Positions 43,883-52,530 of a stretch of 64,000 bases of DNA are shown here, one piece after another. Numbering within the stretch: position 1 is the stretch's first letter; each line of letters starts with the position of its first letter. The translations under genes and the position numbers were made by a program. The stretch is from Corynebacterium nuruki S6-4 (lineage in GTDB: Bacteria; Actinomycetota; Actinomycetes; Mycobacteriales; Mycobacteriaceae). Under the pieces are notes generated by a model. The model was not told the DNA's origin and ran no database searches. It saw only the letters and a list, made by a program, of their open reading frames with translations. Location of the stretch: assembly GCF_007970465.1 (NCBI RefSeq), contig NZ_CP042429.1:1798001-1862000 (forward strand), given 5' to 3'.

Positions 43883-45454
43883 TCACCCCAGCTCCAGCCG
43901 TGACCACTGACACAGGTCCCGCAGCATCTGCCGGTCGTGGGTCACCACGATGACACCGGCCGCCGTGTCCTTCACCGCGGCAGTCACCGCGTCCACCAGG
44001 ACCGCCGAGAGATGGTTCGTCGGTTCATCGAGGATCAGCAGATCAGGGCATTCGGCCAGCACCATCGCAAGGTGGAGTCGCCGCTGCTGCCCCTGGGAGA
44101 GGCGTCCTACCGGAGTTGACCGCGCCGCACGGTCCAGCAGCCCGAGCGACGCCAGTCCCGGTGCATCATCGAACCGCTCCGCATGCCGGGCGTAGACCTC
44201 CGCAGCCGCCAGTTCCGGGTGCTGCCAGACCGGCTCATGCTGGGTGAGGACGCCGAGGCGAACGTCGTCGTGGACCCGCACCGACCCGCCGGTGGGGTCC
44301 ACAGTGCCCTCGATGACGTCCACCAACGTCGATTTACCCGCGCCGTTCAGCCCGGTGAGCAGCACATGCTCCCCACCGGACAGGTCGAGTGTCACCGGTT
44401 CCAGCCGTCCGGCGACAGTCACACCGGTACAGGTCAGCAACGTCTTCCCGGACGCCACCGATGCTGCCGGCCAGCGCAGCTCCAGCGGGGGCTCGGGGAT
44501 CTCCACGGCGTGGGACGCCAGCTCCTTCTCCCGCCGGTGCAGTGTCTGCACCACACCGTCGGCACGCGTGGCGCGCTTGTGCTTGAAGTGGCCTTTCGGC
44601 GGACGCCAGTTGTCGGTGAGCCGGGACCGGGCGTCCGCGACCGCCGACTCGAGCCGCTGATGCTCGGCGACCTGTGCGGCGTACTCCTGCTCCCACCGCT
44701 CCCGGTCCGCCCGCCGGCGTTCCATCCACGCGTCGTAGGTGCCGGTGACCAGCAGCGGCGTGCCGTCCGCGGTCGGATCGAGGTCGAGGAAGGTCGCCCG
44801 GCCGTCGGCCGAGAGGTCACGCAGCAGTGCCCGGTCGTGGGTGACCACACCCAGCCCGCCGCACCAGGAGGTCAACTGGTCCGTGAGGAAGCCCAGCGCG
44901 GTGGCGTCCAGGTGGTTGGTCGGTTCGTCGAGCAGCAGGGTGTCCGCCCGCGACGCCAGCGCGCAGGCCAGGCGCACCCGGTAGCGCTGCCCGTAGGAGA
45001 GGCTCAGCAGGCGCCGGGACCGGTCGGTGCAGGCGCTGAGCCCTGCCAGGGCGATGTCGACGCGACGATGGGCGTCCCAGGCATCGAGCGTGGTGGCCCG
45101 GTCCAGGGCGTCCGCGTAGGCGTCGCCGAGATCACCACTGGTCAAGGCATGGTCGAGGTCCGCCAGGGCGGCGTCGGAGGCAGCAGTGGCGTCCGCGACG
45201 AGATCGCCGACGGTGCCGGTGGCGTCCATCCCCTGACGGACCAGGGTGAGGCTGCCGCTGCACCGCACCTCACCGGCGTCCGGAGCGCGGACGCCGGCGA
45301 GGGTGTGCAGCAGGGTGGTCTTGCCGGTGCCGTTCTCACCGACGATGAGCAGGCGGTCACCTGCAGAGATCGTGGCGGTGAGGCCGGTGAACAGCGTCCG
45401 GTCGGCGACGGTGACACCGAGACAGGAAGCGGACAGATGAGGGGTACGGGACAT
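43883..45454 (-). CDS. ABC-F family ATPase, antibiotic-resistance type
   Basis: A 523-residue soluble twin ABC protein without TM segments: first cassette Walker [10 protein letters not shown], signature [12 protein letters not shown], Walker [12 protein letters not shown], linker rich in Arg/Lys ([11 protein letters not shown]), second cassette [21 protein letters not shown] and [11 protein letters not shown]. Such ARE-type ABC-F proteins (TlrC, VmlR, Msr) act on the ribosome and displace antibiotics. A GGAG Shine-Dalgarno precedes the ATG. The leader peptide and hairpins upstream suggest antibiotic-triggered attenuation. Confidence 0.85.
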   Translation of the reverse strand: MSRTPHLSASCLGVTVADRTLFTGLTATISAGDRLLIVGENGTGKTTLLHTLAGVRAPDAGEVRCSGSLTLVRQGMDATGTVGDLVADATAASDAALADLDHALTSGDLGDAYADALDRATTLDAWDAHRRVDIALAGLSACTDRSRRLLSLSYGQRYRVRLACALASRADTLLLDEPTNHLDATALGFLTDQLTSWCGGLGVVTHDRALLRDLSADGRATFLDLDPTADGTPLLVTGTYDAWMERRRADRERWEQEYAAQVAEHQRLESAVADARSRLTDNWRPPKGHFKHKRATRADGVVQTLHRREKELASHAVEIPEPPLELRWPAASVASGKTLLTCTGVTVAGRLEPVTLDLSGGEHVLLTGLNGAGKSTLVDVIEGTVDPTGGSVRVHDDVRLGVLTQHEPVWQHPELAAAEVYARHAERFDDAPGLASLGLLDRAARSTPVGRLSQGQQRRLHLAMVLAECPDLLILDEPTNHLSAVLVDAVTAAVKDTAAGVIVVTHDRQMLRDLCQWSRLELG

Positions 45455-45468
45455 GGTGGTCTCCAGAA

Positions 45469-45594
45469 GTCTTCCGGAGCCGGGCTGTTTCAGGCAGCAC
45501 AGAACCGCCGCCCGGCTCCACGGTGTTGATGTGGGCCGGAAGACGGCGGAGAAGTCAAGGATGTATGAGTGGGTTCCCCGCCGTCAGCGGCGGG
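45469..45594 (-). promoter_or_regulatory. putative attenuator hairpins of the ABC-F gene
   Basis: Three inverted repeats lie between the leader peptide and the ABC-F start. A 7-bp stem CCCGCCG/CGGCGGG (45577-45583 with 45588-45594) has the leader stop codon in its loop. A 10-bp perfect stem pairs 45476-45485 with 45510-45519. A 9-bp perfect stem pairs 45469-45477 with 45536-45544 and ends next to the Shine-Dalgarno. The second and third share two bases and can stack or compete. No clear T-run is present. Confidence 0.6.
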
Positions 45595-45634
45595 TCCAGG
45601 GCCTCACGGCGTACTGTGCGGCGTTCGCGTACAT
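45584..45634 (-). CDS. 16-residue leader peptide of the ABC-F gene
   Basis: The reading MYANAAQYAVRPWTRR runs from an ATG at 45634 to a TGA in the loop of the first hairpin. It sits on the strand of the ABC-F gene, 130 bases upstream of it. A TACAGT box ends seven bases before the ATG, so the mRNA would begin at the leader's own start codon. Short leaders of this kind control ribosomal resistance genes by stalling. Confidence 0.6.
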   Translation of the reverse strand: MYANAAQYAVRPWTRR

Positions 45635-45641
45635 GACGACC

Positions 45642-45647
45642 ACTGTA
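45642..45647 (-). promoter_or_regulatory. -10 box of the ABC-F leader
   Basis: TACAGT on the minus strand, seven bases before the leader-peptide ATG. No convincing -35 hexamer is seen upstream. Confidence 0.5.
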
Positions 45648-45718
45648 GCAGCAGGCCCCCTCACCCCCGTGGCAGACTGGTCCGGGTCAGCAGCACCACT
45701 ACAGAAAGCAGCACCGAC

Positions 45719-47173
45719 GTGGGACGCCACCATGCCGCCCCGGAGCCGGCACGCCGCGCCGCAGCGGCCGCCGACCGCACCCCCGACGACCCGCACAGCG
45801 GGCCGCACAATGACAGTCACGACGACAGTCACAGCAACAGTCACGGCGACCCGCTCGCCGCCGCGGCCCACAGCCACGGCCACGCGCACTCGCACGACAC
45901 GGGTCCGTGGTTCTCCGACCCCCGGAACATCACGTGGACGCCGCCGCGCATCATCCTCGCCGTCTTCCTCTTCCTCGGGGCAGTCGCCACCGTCATCGCG
46001 GTCGTCGTCCAGTGGCCCAGCGGCGGCGCCACCACCAACGACGGCTTCCACCAGACCTCCAGCCTCGGCCAGGAGGTGGAGACCGGCACCGTCGCGGTCC
46101 GGACCAGCGGACCGTGCAGTTCCCCGACCGTCGGCACCGTCTTCGACACCGCCCCGCCCAGCCTCCAGCCGGGCGCGGTGGACACCGGCCAGCAGTGTCA
46201 GCAGCTCATCACCGACATCACCTCCGGCCCGGACAAGGGGAAACGCACCCTGTTCACCGACACCGATTCCGCCGGCTCCGCCGACCTGTCGGTGGGTGAC
46301 GACATCCGCCTGGCGACCACCACCGGCCCCGACGGGTCCCGCTCCTACGCCTTCCAGGATTTCGAGCGCACCACCCCGCTGTGGATCTGGCTCATCGTCG
46401 CCCTGGTGGGGATCTGCATCGTCGGCGCCTGGCGCGGCGTCCGGGCGGTCATCGGTCTGGCACTGACACTCGGTGTGATCGGGGTGTTCCTGCTCCCCGC
46501 CCTGGCGCGCGGCGGCGACCCGGTGATGCTGGCGATCACCGCCTGCGCCGCCGTGCTCTACCTCGTACTGTTCCTCGTGCACGGGATGAACTGGAAGACG
46601 GCGTCCTCCCTCGGCGGGACACTCGTCGCCATGCTGCTGGGGACCGGCCTCGCCGCGCTGGCGACCAGCACCAACGAGCTGCGGGGGCTGGCCGACGAGA
46701 ACAACCTGCAGATCATCCTCTATCTGCCGGGTGTGGAGGTGGCGGGGCTGCTCGTCGCCGGGTTCATCCTCGGCACGCTCGGTGTGCTCAACGACGTCAC
46801 CGTCGCCCAGGCGGCGACGATCAGCGAACTGCGGGACGCCGCCCCCGACGCCTCCCGCTGGCGGCTCTTCACCACCGCGATGCGGGTCGGACGCGACCAC
46901 CTGGCTTCGACGGTGTACACCCTGGTGCTCTCCTACGCCGGTGCGGCACTGCCGCTGCTGGTGCTGCTCAGCGTCTCCGGGCGGTCACTGGGTGACATCC
47001 TCACCTCGGACATCATGGCCACCGAGGTCCTGCGGTCCGTGGTCGGTGCGCTGGCCCTGGTCGCCGCCGTGCCGTTGACCACGGCCATCGCGGCGGTGAC
47101 GACGTCGGCGTCCCGGGCTCCCGCGGTGGCCGGCTCCGGCCCCGACTCCGGCCCCGACATCCCGGGTGCGTGA
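45719..47173 (+). CDS. YibE/F-family membrane protein with His-rich N-terminus
   Basis: A roughly 484-residue membrane protein of the YibE/F family (PF07907): an extracytoplasmic domain after TM1 (residues about 75-95), then seven or so TM segments with LGVIGVFLLPALARGGDPV, STNELRGLADENNLQIILYLPG, LGTLGVLNDVTVAQAATISELR and LVLSYAGAALPLLVLL. The family is a predicted transporter or receptor. The cytoplasmic N-terminus has about 15 His in residues 24-60 (DSHDDSHSNSHGD, HSHGHAHSHD), suggesting metal binding. The GTG at 45719 is chosen from the AGAAAG upstream; the N-terminal start is not certain. Confidence 0.75.
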   Translation: MGRHHAAPEPARRAAAAADRTPDDPHSGPHNDSHDDSHSNSHGDPLAAAAHSHGHAHSHDTGPWFSDPRNITWTPPRIILAVFLFLGAVATVIAVVVQWPSGGATTNDGFHQTSSLGQEVETGTVAVRTSGPCSSPTVGTVFDTAPPSLQPGAVDTGQQCQQLITDITSGPDKGKRTLFTDTDSAGSADLSVGDDIRLATTTGPDGSRSYAFQDFERTTPLWIWLIVALVGICIVGAWRGVRAVIGLALTLGVIGVFLLPALARGGDPVMLAITACAAVLYLVLFLVHGMNWKTASSLGGTLVAMLLGTGLAALATSTNELRGLADENNLQIILYLPGVEVAGLLVAGFILGTLGVLNDVTVAQAATISELRDAAPDASRWRLFTTAMRVGRDHLASTVYTLVLSYAGAALPLLVLLSVSGRSLGDILTSDIMATEVLRSVVGALALVAAVPLTTAIAAVTTSASRAPAVAGSGPDSGPDIPGA

Positions 47174-47261
47174 CGACCGGGTGGTCTGACCGCCGGATCC
47201 CACCCCCTCGACGGACACCTGTGGCGGGGACGGCAGGTGGCCGACGCACGTTGCCCCGGGG

Positions 47262-48593
47262 TCAGGTCCCCATCAGACTCGGCAGTACCGTCACCAGCCA
47301 GGGGAAGATGCAGAGAATGAAGACCACGGTGAGGTCAGAGATGATCCACGGCACAGCAGAACGGTAGATGGTGAACATCGACAGCCACGGCGCCGTCGAC
47401 TTCATCACGAACAGACTCATTCCGAACGGCGGCGACACATTGCCGATCTGCAGAGTGACCAGCACGATGATGGAGAACCACACCGGATCCCATCCGAACG
47501 CGGAGACGATCGGCATCAGAAGAGGGGCAGTGATCAGCATGATCGACGCCTGGTCGATGAAACAGGACAGGATGACCAGCAACAGGACGATCAGGAACAT
47601 CATGAGGACGCCGTTGGTTATGCTGCCGGAAACCCACTGGACGAGACCTGCTGTGGCACCCATGTAGGCCATGATCTGCGAATAGAGCGTCGACGCCATC
47701 ACCAGGATGAAGATGGTACCGGTGATCCGCAGTGTGGACAGGGCAGAGTCCAGCAGGTCCCGAAGCGAAAAGCTGCTGCTCGCGAACGCCAGGATCAGGG
47801 CTACCAGGGCGCCGAACGCGGCCGCCTCGGTCGGGGTACCGAGGCCGGCGAAAATCACGACGAGAATCGCCACGCCGAGGATGGCCGGCAGCAGGATGTT
47901 CTTGCCGATGCCCCGCAGGATCTCCGTCCCGCTGCGCTTCGGTGGGCGGTTCTCCTCTGTGTCGGGGGAATCGGCTCCCATCACCGACGGTCGGCTCTTC
48001 CACAGGACGATGAAGACGTAGCCGAGAGCCATCAGAACGCCCGGAATGATACCGGCGATCATAAGTGGGCCGATGGACACATTGGCCACACCACCCCAGA
48101 GGATGGCGAGCGCACTCGGGGGGAACACCATGGCCAGACCACCGGCGGCGAGGATCGACCCGGCGGAGAGTCTGGTCTCGTAGCCCGCCGACTTCATCTG
48201 CGGGAGGAGCGTCCTGCTCAGCAGCGCCGTATTCGCCAACGTGGAGCCGGAGAGGACACCGAAGACACTTCCGCCGGCCACGGCGACCATCGGGAGCCGG
48301 CCCGGGACGCGCCGGAGCAGGAGGGAGATCTCACCGATGGCTTTCTGCGCGATCTGGGACCGGAACAGGATCTCACCCATCAGGACGAAGAGAGGGATCG
48401 CGGTAAATGTGAAACTGTTGACTGAGCTGATGACACTGAGACTGACGAGACTGGAGACGGTCTCCAGGTTTCTGAAGATCAGGAACGCCGATCCGATACC
48501 CACCGCAAAAATACCGAATGCGACAGGAATGCGGAGGAAGAGAACGACAATAAGGGCAACTATAAACAGAGGTAGGAATATATACCAATCCAT
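47262..48593 (-). CDS. dctM: TRAP transporter large permease (DctM)
   Basis: A 443-residue membrane protein with about 12 TM segments: FLRIPVAFGIFAVGIGSAFL, TAIPLFVLMGEILFRSQI, GGSVFGVLSGSTLANTALLSRTLLP, GGLAMVFPPSALAILWGG (DctM signature), GLGTPTEAAAFGALVAL and FIDQASIMLITAPLLMPI. It is the last gene of the TRAP set (P-Q-M) and carries solute with Na+. The substrate is inferred to be the acid catabolised by the adjacent cluster. Confidence 0.92.
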   Translation of the reverse strand: MDWYIFLPLFIVALIVVLFLRIPVAFGIFAVGIGSAFLIFRNLETVSSLVSLSVISSVNSFTFTAIPLFVLMGEILFRSQIAQKAIGEISLLLRRVPGRLPMVAVAGGSVFGVLSGSTLANTALLSRTLLPQMKSAGYETRLSAGSILAAGGLAMVFPPSALAILWGGVANVSIGPLMIAGIIPGVLMALGYVFIVLWKSRPSVMGADSPDTEENRPPKRSGTEILRGIGKNILLPAILGVAILVVIFAGLGTPTEAAAFGALVALILAFASSSFSLRDLLDSALSTLRITGTIFILVMASTLYSQIMAYMGATAGLVQWVSGSITNGVLMMFLIVLLLVILSCFIDQASIMLITAPLLMPIVSAFGWDPVWFSIIVLVTLQIGNVSPPFGMSLFVMKSTAPWLSMFTIYRSAVPWIISDLTVVFILCIFPWLVTVLPSLMGT

Positions 48594-48596
48594 GGC

Positions 48597-49232
48597 CTAT
48601 TCATCCCCTTTCCGAGTCTGACGCAGGCGGGAAATATCACGGATAAGGTAGAGGACCGACGCATGCAACATGCAGACAAATCCGACGAAGACGCAGATCG
48701 ACAGGTAGTACCGGGGAAGCGACAGCTCACCGGCCATCGTGGTCTTCGTGTCCAGGTCGCTGAGCATGAGGTCCATGGAGCTGAAGGTCAGGAAGACCGC
48801 CACGATGAGCTGCACCACGGCACCGAGAACCTGGCATGCTGTCACCCATGTCGGCCGGTTGAACATGTCGACGATCTCGACCTTGAAGTTGTCGTCGGCA
48901 CCCACCGCGGCCGGTGCCACCAGCACGGTGATGACGACCATCGCCAGCGCCGACAGCTCAACCGAACCGAGCACCCCGTGACCGATGTAACGCATCACCA
49001 CCGTCACGGCGATGAACACCGTCAGCACCAGGATGACGACGGCGCCGAGATGTTCGAGGATCCGCTCGGGAATCCATCTCCTCCCCTGCAGGGACGACGT
49101 CTCATCGGGCGCCTCCGGAAGACCGTCGATCAGGTCCGCCGCGGCGGCGGAGTTCGAGGACGCCTCATCCAGGGTGCTTTTCACCGACCGGTCTCCCCGG
49201 TCGTCCGGGGAATCGCCCCGTGATGCCGTCAT
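48597..49232 (-). CDS. dctQ: TRAP transporter small permease (DctQ)
   Basis: A 211-residue protein with a 55-residue hydrophilic N-terminus and four TM segments (LGAVVILVLTVFIAVTVVM, SALAMVVITVLVAPAAVG, VLGAVVQLIVAVFLTF, YLSICVFVGFVCMLHASVLYL). RYIGHGVLGSVELS is typical of DctQ. The N-terminal extension is longer than usual. The start overlaps the dctP stop (ATGA), and the DctM start follows four bases after its stop. Confidence 0.88.
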   Translation of the reverse strand: MTASRGDSPDDRGDRSVKSTLDEASSNSAAAADLIDGLPEAPDETSSLQGRRWIPERILEHLGAVVILVLTVFIAVTVVMRYIGHGVLGSVELSALAMVVITVLVAPAAVGADDNFKVEIVDMFNRPTWVTACQVLGAVVQLIVAVFLTFSSMDLMLSDLDTKTTMAGELSLPRYYLSICVFVGFVCMLHASVLYLIRDISRLRQTRKGDE

Positions 49233-50314
49233 GACGCATCCTCCTTGAGTAGCCGCTCCGTATCGGCCATGTAGGCGCCGCCGGGCACGCGGTCGAAACC
49301 GCCGTTCTCCAGGGGAACGTCGTAGGCGTCGCGCAGTTTCGCCGCAGCCGGCGAGGTCTCCAGGATGCGGTCCCAGTCCAGCTCATCCCATGCGTCCTTG
49401 TAGGCCATGCGGATCAGCTCCGCGGCGTCGTCGTCATTGAGCCGGGACTCGCGGACCCCGGCCTCGTGCCACTGCCCGGTCTCCTCGATCGTGCGGGAAA
49501 GGTAGTGGTTGAAGACCGGCATCTCCATGTCCGCCACTGTGTCGGAGAGGGCGTTCCGTGTCCGTTCATCGAGCGCGTCCCAGGTCTTCTCGTTCATGAC
49601 GAGATTGGCGAGGGATTCGTAGAACCTCGGCGCCATGTCGTAGCTGACGACGTCCTGCAGCCCCAGGCTTGAGGGACCCACGGATGCCCAGGTCGCCCCG
49701 GAGATGACATTCCTCTCGAGTGCCGTGTAGACCTCGTTGCCGGGAATATCCACCGGCACACCGTGCAGTTGGCTGACCATGTCCGACGTCGCTGCGGACG
49801 TCCGGAAAGATTTTCCGTGGAGGTTCAGCGAACTGATCTCATTCCGGCTCAGGACAACCATCGGCATCCCCGACACCGCGCGGCCCAGGTACGTGACCCC
49901 GAGCTGTTCCCGGTGGATCTCGTCATAGATGTCCGCCACCCCGTTCTCACGTTCTTCGGCCGGCGTAAACGGGGTGAACCGCGCCAGATAGAGAGCCGGA
50001 ACCTGGTCGACGTAGTAGTCGCCGGGCAACATACCCAGATCGAAGACTCCCCCGGAGACTCCCTCGATCAACAGATTGGGGGCCATCACCTCGGGCCCGC
50101 CTTTGTAGTCGATATGGATCCACGGCGCCCTCTTTTCCAACTCGTCGAGGATCATCAGAAGACCCTCATTGTTGGAGTGATTCCTGGCAAAACTGCTCGC
50201 CAGGGTCAGCGTCACTTCTCCGTTACTGTCATTCGGGGGACGCGACGCGCACCCGGTAACAACTAAAGGCACCAGCAGCAGCGCCAGAAGCCTTTTCATG
50301 AATCGTTGTGACAT
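49229..50314 (-). CDS. dctP: TRAP transporter solute-binding lipoprotein (DctP)
   Basis: A 361-residue lipoprotein: lipobox VVTGC (Cys22), then a DctP fold: LTLASSFARNHSNNEGLLMILDEL, GGVFDLGMLPGDYYVD, SGMPMVVLSRNEISSLNLHGKSFRTS, GATWASVGPSSLGLQDVVSYD. Gram-positive anchoring replaces the periplasmic form. GGAGGT precedes the ATG at 50314 very closely. The usual Arg that binds a carboxylate could be in FRTS (KSFRTSAATSD). Ligand unknown. Confidence 0.88.
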   Translation of the reverse strand: MSQRFMKRLLALLLVPLVVTGCASRPPNDSNGEVTLTLASSFARNHSNNEGLLMILDELEKRAPWIHIDYKGGPEVMAPNLLIEGVSGGVFDLGMLPGDYYVDQVPALYLARFTPFTPAEERENGVADIYDEIHREQLGVTYLGRAVSGMPMVVLSRNEISSLNLHGKSFRTSAATSDMVSQLHGVPVDIPGNEVYTALERNVISGATWASVGPSSLGLQDVVSYDMAPRFYESLANLVMNEKTWDALDERTRNALSDTVADMEMPVFNHYLSRTIEETGQWHEAGVRESRLNDDDAAELIRMAYKDAWDELDWDRILETSPAAAKLRDAYDVPLENGGFDRVPGGAYMADTERLLKEDAS

Positions 50315-50510
50315 TCTACCTCCTCCGGTCTCCCCGTCGTCGTCTACGACGGTTCTTCGGTAGCCATGATGGTAGAGCGGCACACTACTCCGGAGAATAA
50401 GGTAAAACTTTAGCCCAGTGCAGAATTATGCATAACGGCAATACAGTTGCCCGGTTCCGGGAAACCATATTGCCGTGGTGTGAATTCTATGTTTCTGAAG
50501 CCGTCCCTGA
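50315..50510. promoter_or_regulatory. intergenic control region before the TRAP genes
   Basis: A 196-base, AT-richer gap. On the minus strand TATTCT near 50398-50393 could be a -10 box for the TRAP operon; the -35 match is poor. TGCATA and GGCAATA words form partial dyads near 50426-50445. Confidence 0.35.
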
Positions 50511-51071
50511 CTATCTGAACAGAACCGACTGCTCCGGGTAGCTTTCCGCGAAATTATCCGGCAGATCAGCAATGAACACGTTCTCAGTCCGGGTCCGCGA
50601 CACCTTCCACTCCCCGTCAACCCGACGGAATGCATTGTTCAGTCGACTGGACCGCAGCAGAGCCGTCCCGTCGTCATACAACCAGGGCTGCATGTGGATC
50701 CATGTCCCCTCGGCGCGGTCACCCTCCACAGTGATGTTCTCCGACGTGAGGTAGTGGGCGTTGAGAATCCGCCGGGGGTTCTGGTCCGCAGGCCAGAAGC
50801 GGTTGAAATGGGCCCGCACCGCATCCTTTCCCTCGGCCCGGCCGAACTGGCCCGTGTAGTAGTCGCCGACCCCTTCCCACACCGCGTCCTCGGTGTACAG
50901 GTCGAGAATCATCTCGATACGCTCGGCATCCGTGACCGGAGGGTAGACTGGACACGGCGTATCGCACAGCAGCATGTACCTGGACTGCACCTTCCTGATC
51001 GCAGCCTCCGATTCCAGGATGTCGAGGCGCTGAGCAAGCTGCTCGATAGTGTATTTTCCGTCGATGGACAT
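50511..51071 (-). CDS. iacI: SnoaL-like (NTF2-fold) protein, IacI position
   Basis: A 186-residue SnoaL_4/NTF2-fold protein: YTIEQLAQRLDILESEAAIRKVQSRYM, IEMILDLYTEDAVWEGVGDYYTGQFGRAEGKDAVRAHF, MQPWLYDDGTALLRSSRLNNAFRRVDGEWKVSRTR. In the known indole-3-acetate clusters a protein of this type (IacI) is present and its role is unsettled. Assignment rests on fold and context. AGGAG precedes the ATG at 51071. Confidence 0.65.
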   Translation of the reverse strand: MSIDGKYTIEQLAQRLDILESEAAIRKVQSRYMLLCDTPCPVYPPVTDAERIEMILDLYTEDAVWEGVGDYYTGQFGRAEGKDAVRAHFNRFWPADQNPRRILNAHYLTSENITVEGDRAEGTWIHMQPWLYDDGTALLRSSRLNNAFRRVDGEWKVSRTRTENVFIADLPDNFAESYPEQSVLFR

Positions 51072-51193
51072 GTCGGACTCCTGTCTGGTCAATTTCCGGT
51101 AGTAAATTCCTGCAGTGACCTGATGAGGTCGCCGGGTTTCTGAACCATGCCGTCTAATACGGCATCCGGGATTCCTGTTCACTCACCTCGGCG

Positions 51194-52378
51194 TCACTGA
51201 TCACCCTCGATCAGCGCCACAACTTCTTTCGCCTCATGGATCCAGGCTTTCACCATCGCGCCACTGACATGTGACGGCAACTGCGCCAGGCGAAGCGTCA
51301 TCGTCGTCTCCCCCTGCGGATCCCGCATGGGGAACACGAGCGAGCCGATATCGTAGTATTCGTCGTCGATAATGTCGCGCTGATTGTAGTCAATGGTCGT
51401 CCCCTTCATGAGGTCCGTGACGATACGTTCCTCGGACGGAATCAACCTGCGGTCCAGGAATTCCCGGGTGGCCTCGATCATTCCCCGGTAGGCCCGGCTC
51501 CCCTCGTCCGGAAGGAAACAGACTCCGTACCGGTTCCGCTCAAGAAACTCCAGCCTCCGGAGATGATCCGTCCGAACGGTGTCGTCGGTTTTCCCGATTT
51601 TCCTGATCCACCGGTCCCGGACCTCCTGACTCTTGTCGAAAACGTACGTGTCGCCGATCGGAGGAATCGTGGGTACCCGGGTCGCCAGCTGTCCCTCCGT
51701 GGACACACCGGGCCCCAGTGCCGAGAAGATGGTGGCGAATTCGTTCTCACTGAGCGCAGCCCAGACCACCACCTCGCACCGGACGGCGTCGGCGAGTTCC
51801 TGCAGTTCGTCGTGTGCGGAGTGCGTCGAATGAATCGCCGGAAGAGCATCGTGCCGGGGATGCGGCAGTCGGGAGTTTCCGACGAAAGTCCCGTATCCGC
51901 CCTGGAAGAACAGGAGCGGCGGAGCTGACTTCGTGACATCCAGGTCCTTCACCAGACATAGGACGATCCAGTGGTCGCCGGCTTCCACCAGGTCGTAGAT
52001 CGTGGTGTCGATCCAGGCGAGGGAGTTGCAGAGGACCGGGTCACCTGCCGGCGAGGGCGCCCACCGGATTCCGTCAAGTTTCTGCTCCCAGCGCTGCGCG
52101 ATAGACATCAGCTCCTGTTGCTGGTCACCACCGATGATGTTGATACACAGGCTGTCGCAGTTCTGGAGGCGTTCAAAGGTCTTCGACGTCTTCATCGGCA
52201 TGAAGGACACCAGTGGCGGATCGATGGATACGGAGGAGAATGTGCCGACAACCATGGCCAGAGGTTCGCCGTCCGGCGCCCTGCCGGTCACGACGGCGAC
52301 TCCGGTCGGATAGTGTGACATGACTGACCTGAATTGTCCGGCATCAAGGACTGGAGCTTCTGCGATATCAGATTTCAT
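51194..52378 (-). CDS. iacG: flavin reductase fused to an IclR-effector-like domain (IacG position)
   Basis: A 394-residue fusion. Residues about 14-165 are a flavin reductase domain: FRSVMSHYPTGVAVVTGRAPDG, MVVGTFSSVSIDPPLVSFMP, CINIIGGDQQQ, DTTIYDLVEAGDHWIVLCLV, FFQGGYG. Residues about 185-390 have no HTH but resemble the ligand-binding half of IclR regulators (EVVVWAALSENEF, RYGVCFLPDEGSRAYRG, RDIIDDEYYDIGSLVFPMRDPQGETTMTLRL). The N-terminal part would supply FADH2 to the IacA monooxygenases; the C-terminal part may sense the substrate. Such a fusion also occurs in other actinobacterial flavin reductases. Confidence 0.72.
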   Translation of the reverse strand: MKSDIAEAPVLDAGQFRSVMSHYPTGVAVVTGRAPDGEPLAMVVGTFSSVSIDPPLVSFMPMKTSKTFERLQNCDSLCINIIGGDQQQELMSIAQRWEQKLDGIRWAPSPAGDPVLCNSLAWIDTTIYDLVEAGDHWIVLCLVKDLDVTKSAPPLLFFQGGYGTFVGNSRLPHPRHDALPAIHSTHSAHDELQELADAVRCEVVVWAALSENEFATIFSALGPGVSTEGQLATRVPTIPPIGDTYVFDKSQEVRDRWIRKIGKTDDTVRTDHLRRLEFLERNRYGVCFLPDEGSRAYRGMIEATREFLDRRLIPSEERIVTDLMKGTTIDYNQRDIIDDEYYDIGSLVFPMRDPQGETTMTLRLAQLPSHVSGAMVKAWIHEAKEVVALIEGDQ

Positions 52379-52530
52379 GATATACGGATTTCCTGTTCCT
52401 GTTCTCTGTCACTCACCTCCTCCCGAATAATTCTGGGACCGCGAGGGAATCGAGTGATTTATGTTTTGATGTGACTCCATTTTCGCCCCGTCCGTCACGG
52501 GGAGACAATGGGAGTTTTCCTTAGTCACGC
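52379..52530. other. gap with hairpin between two catabolic genes
   Basis: A 152-base AT-richer spacer. CCCCGT-CCGTC-ACGGGG (52486-52502) is a 6-bp stem downstream of the SDR gene; it may end or slow transcription. The rest probably carries a promoter for the flavin reductase and following genes. Confidence 0.4.

Noticed and set aside
45477..45700. A T-box or other riboswitch upstream of the ABC-F gene
   Set aside because: No T-box, specifier loop or known aptamer core; the leader-ORF explanation fits better.
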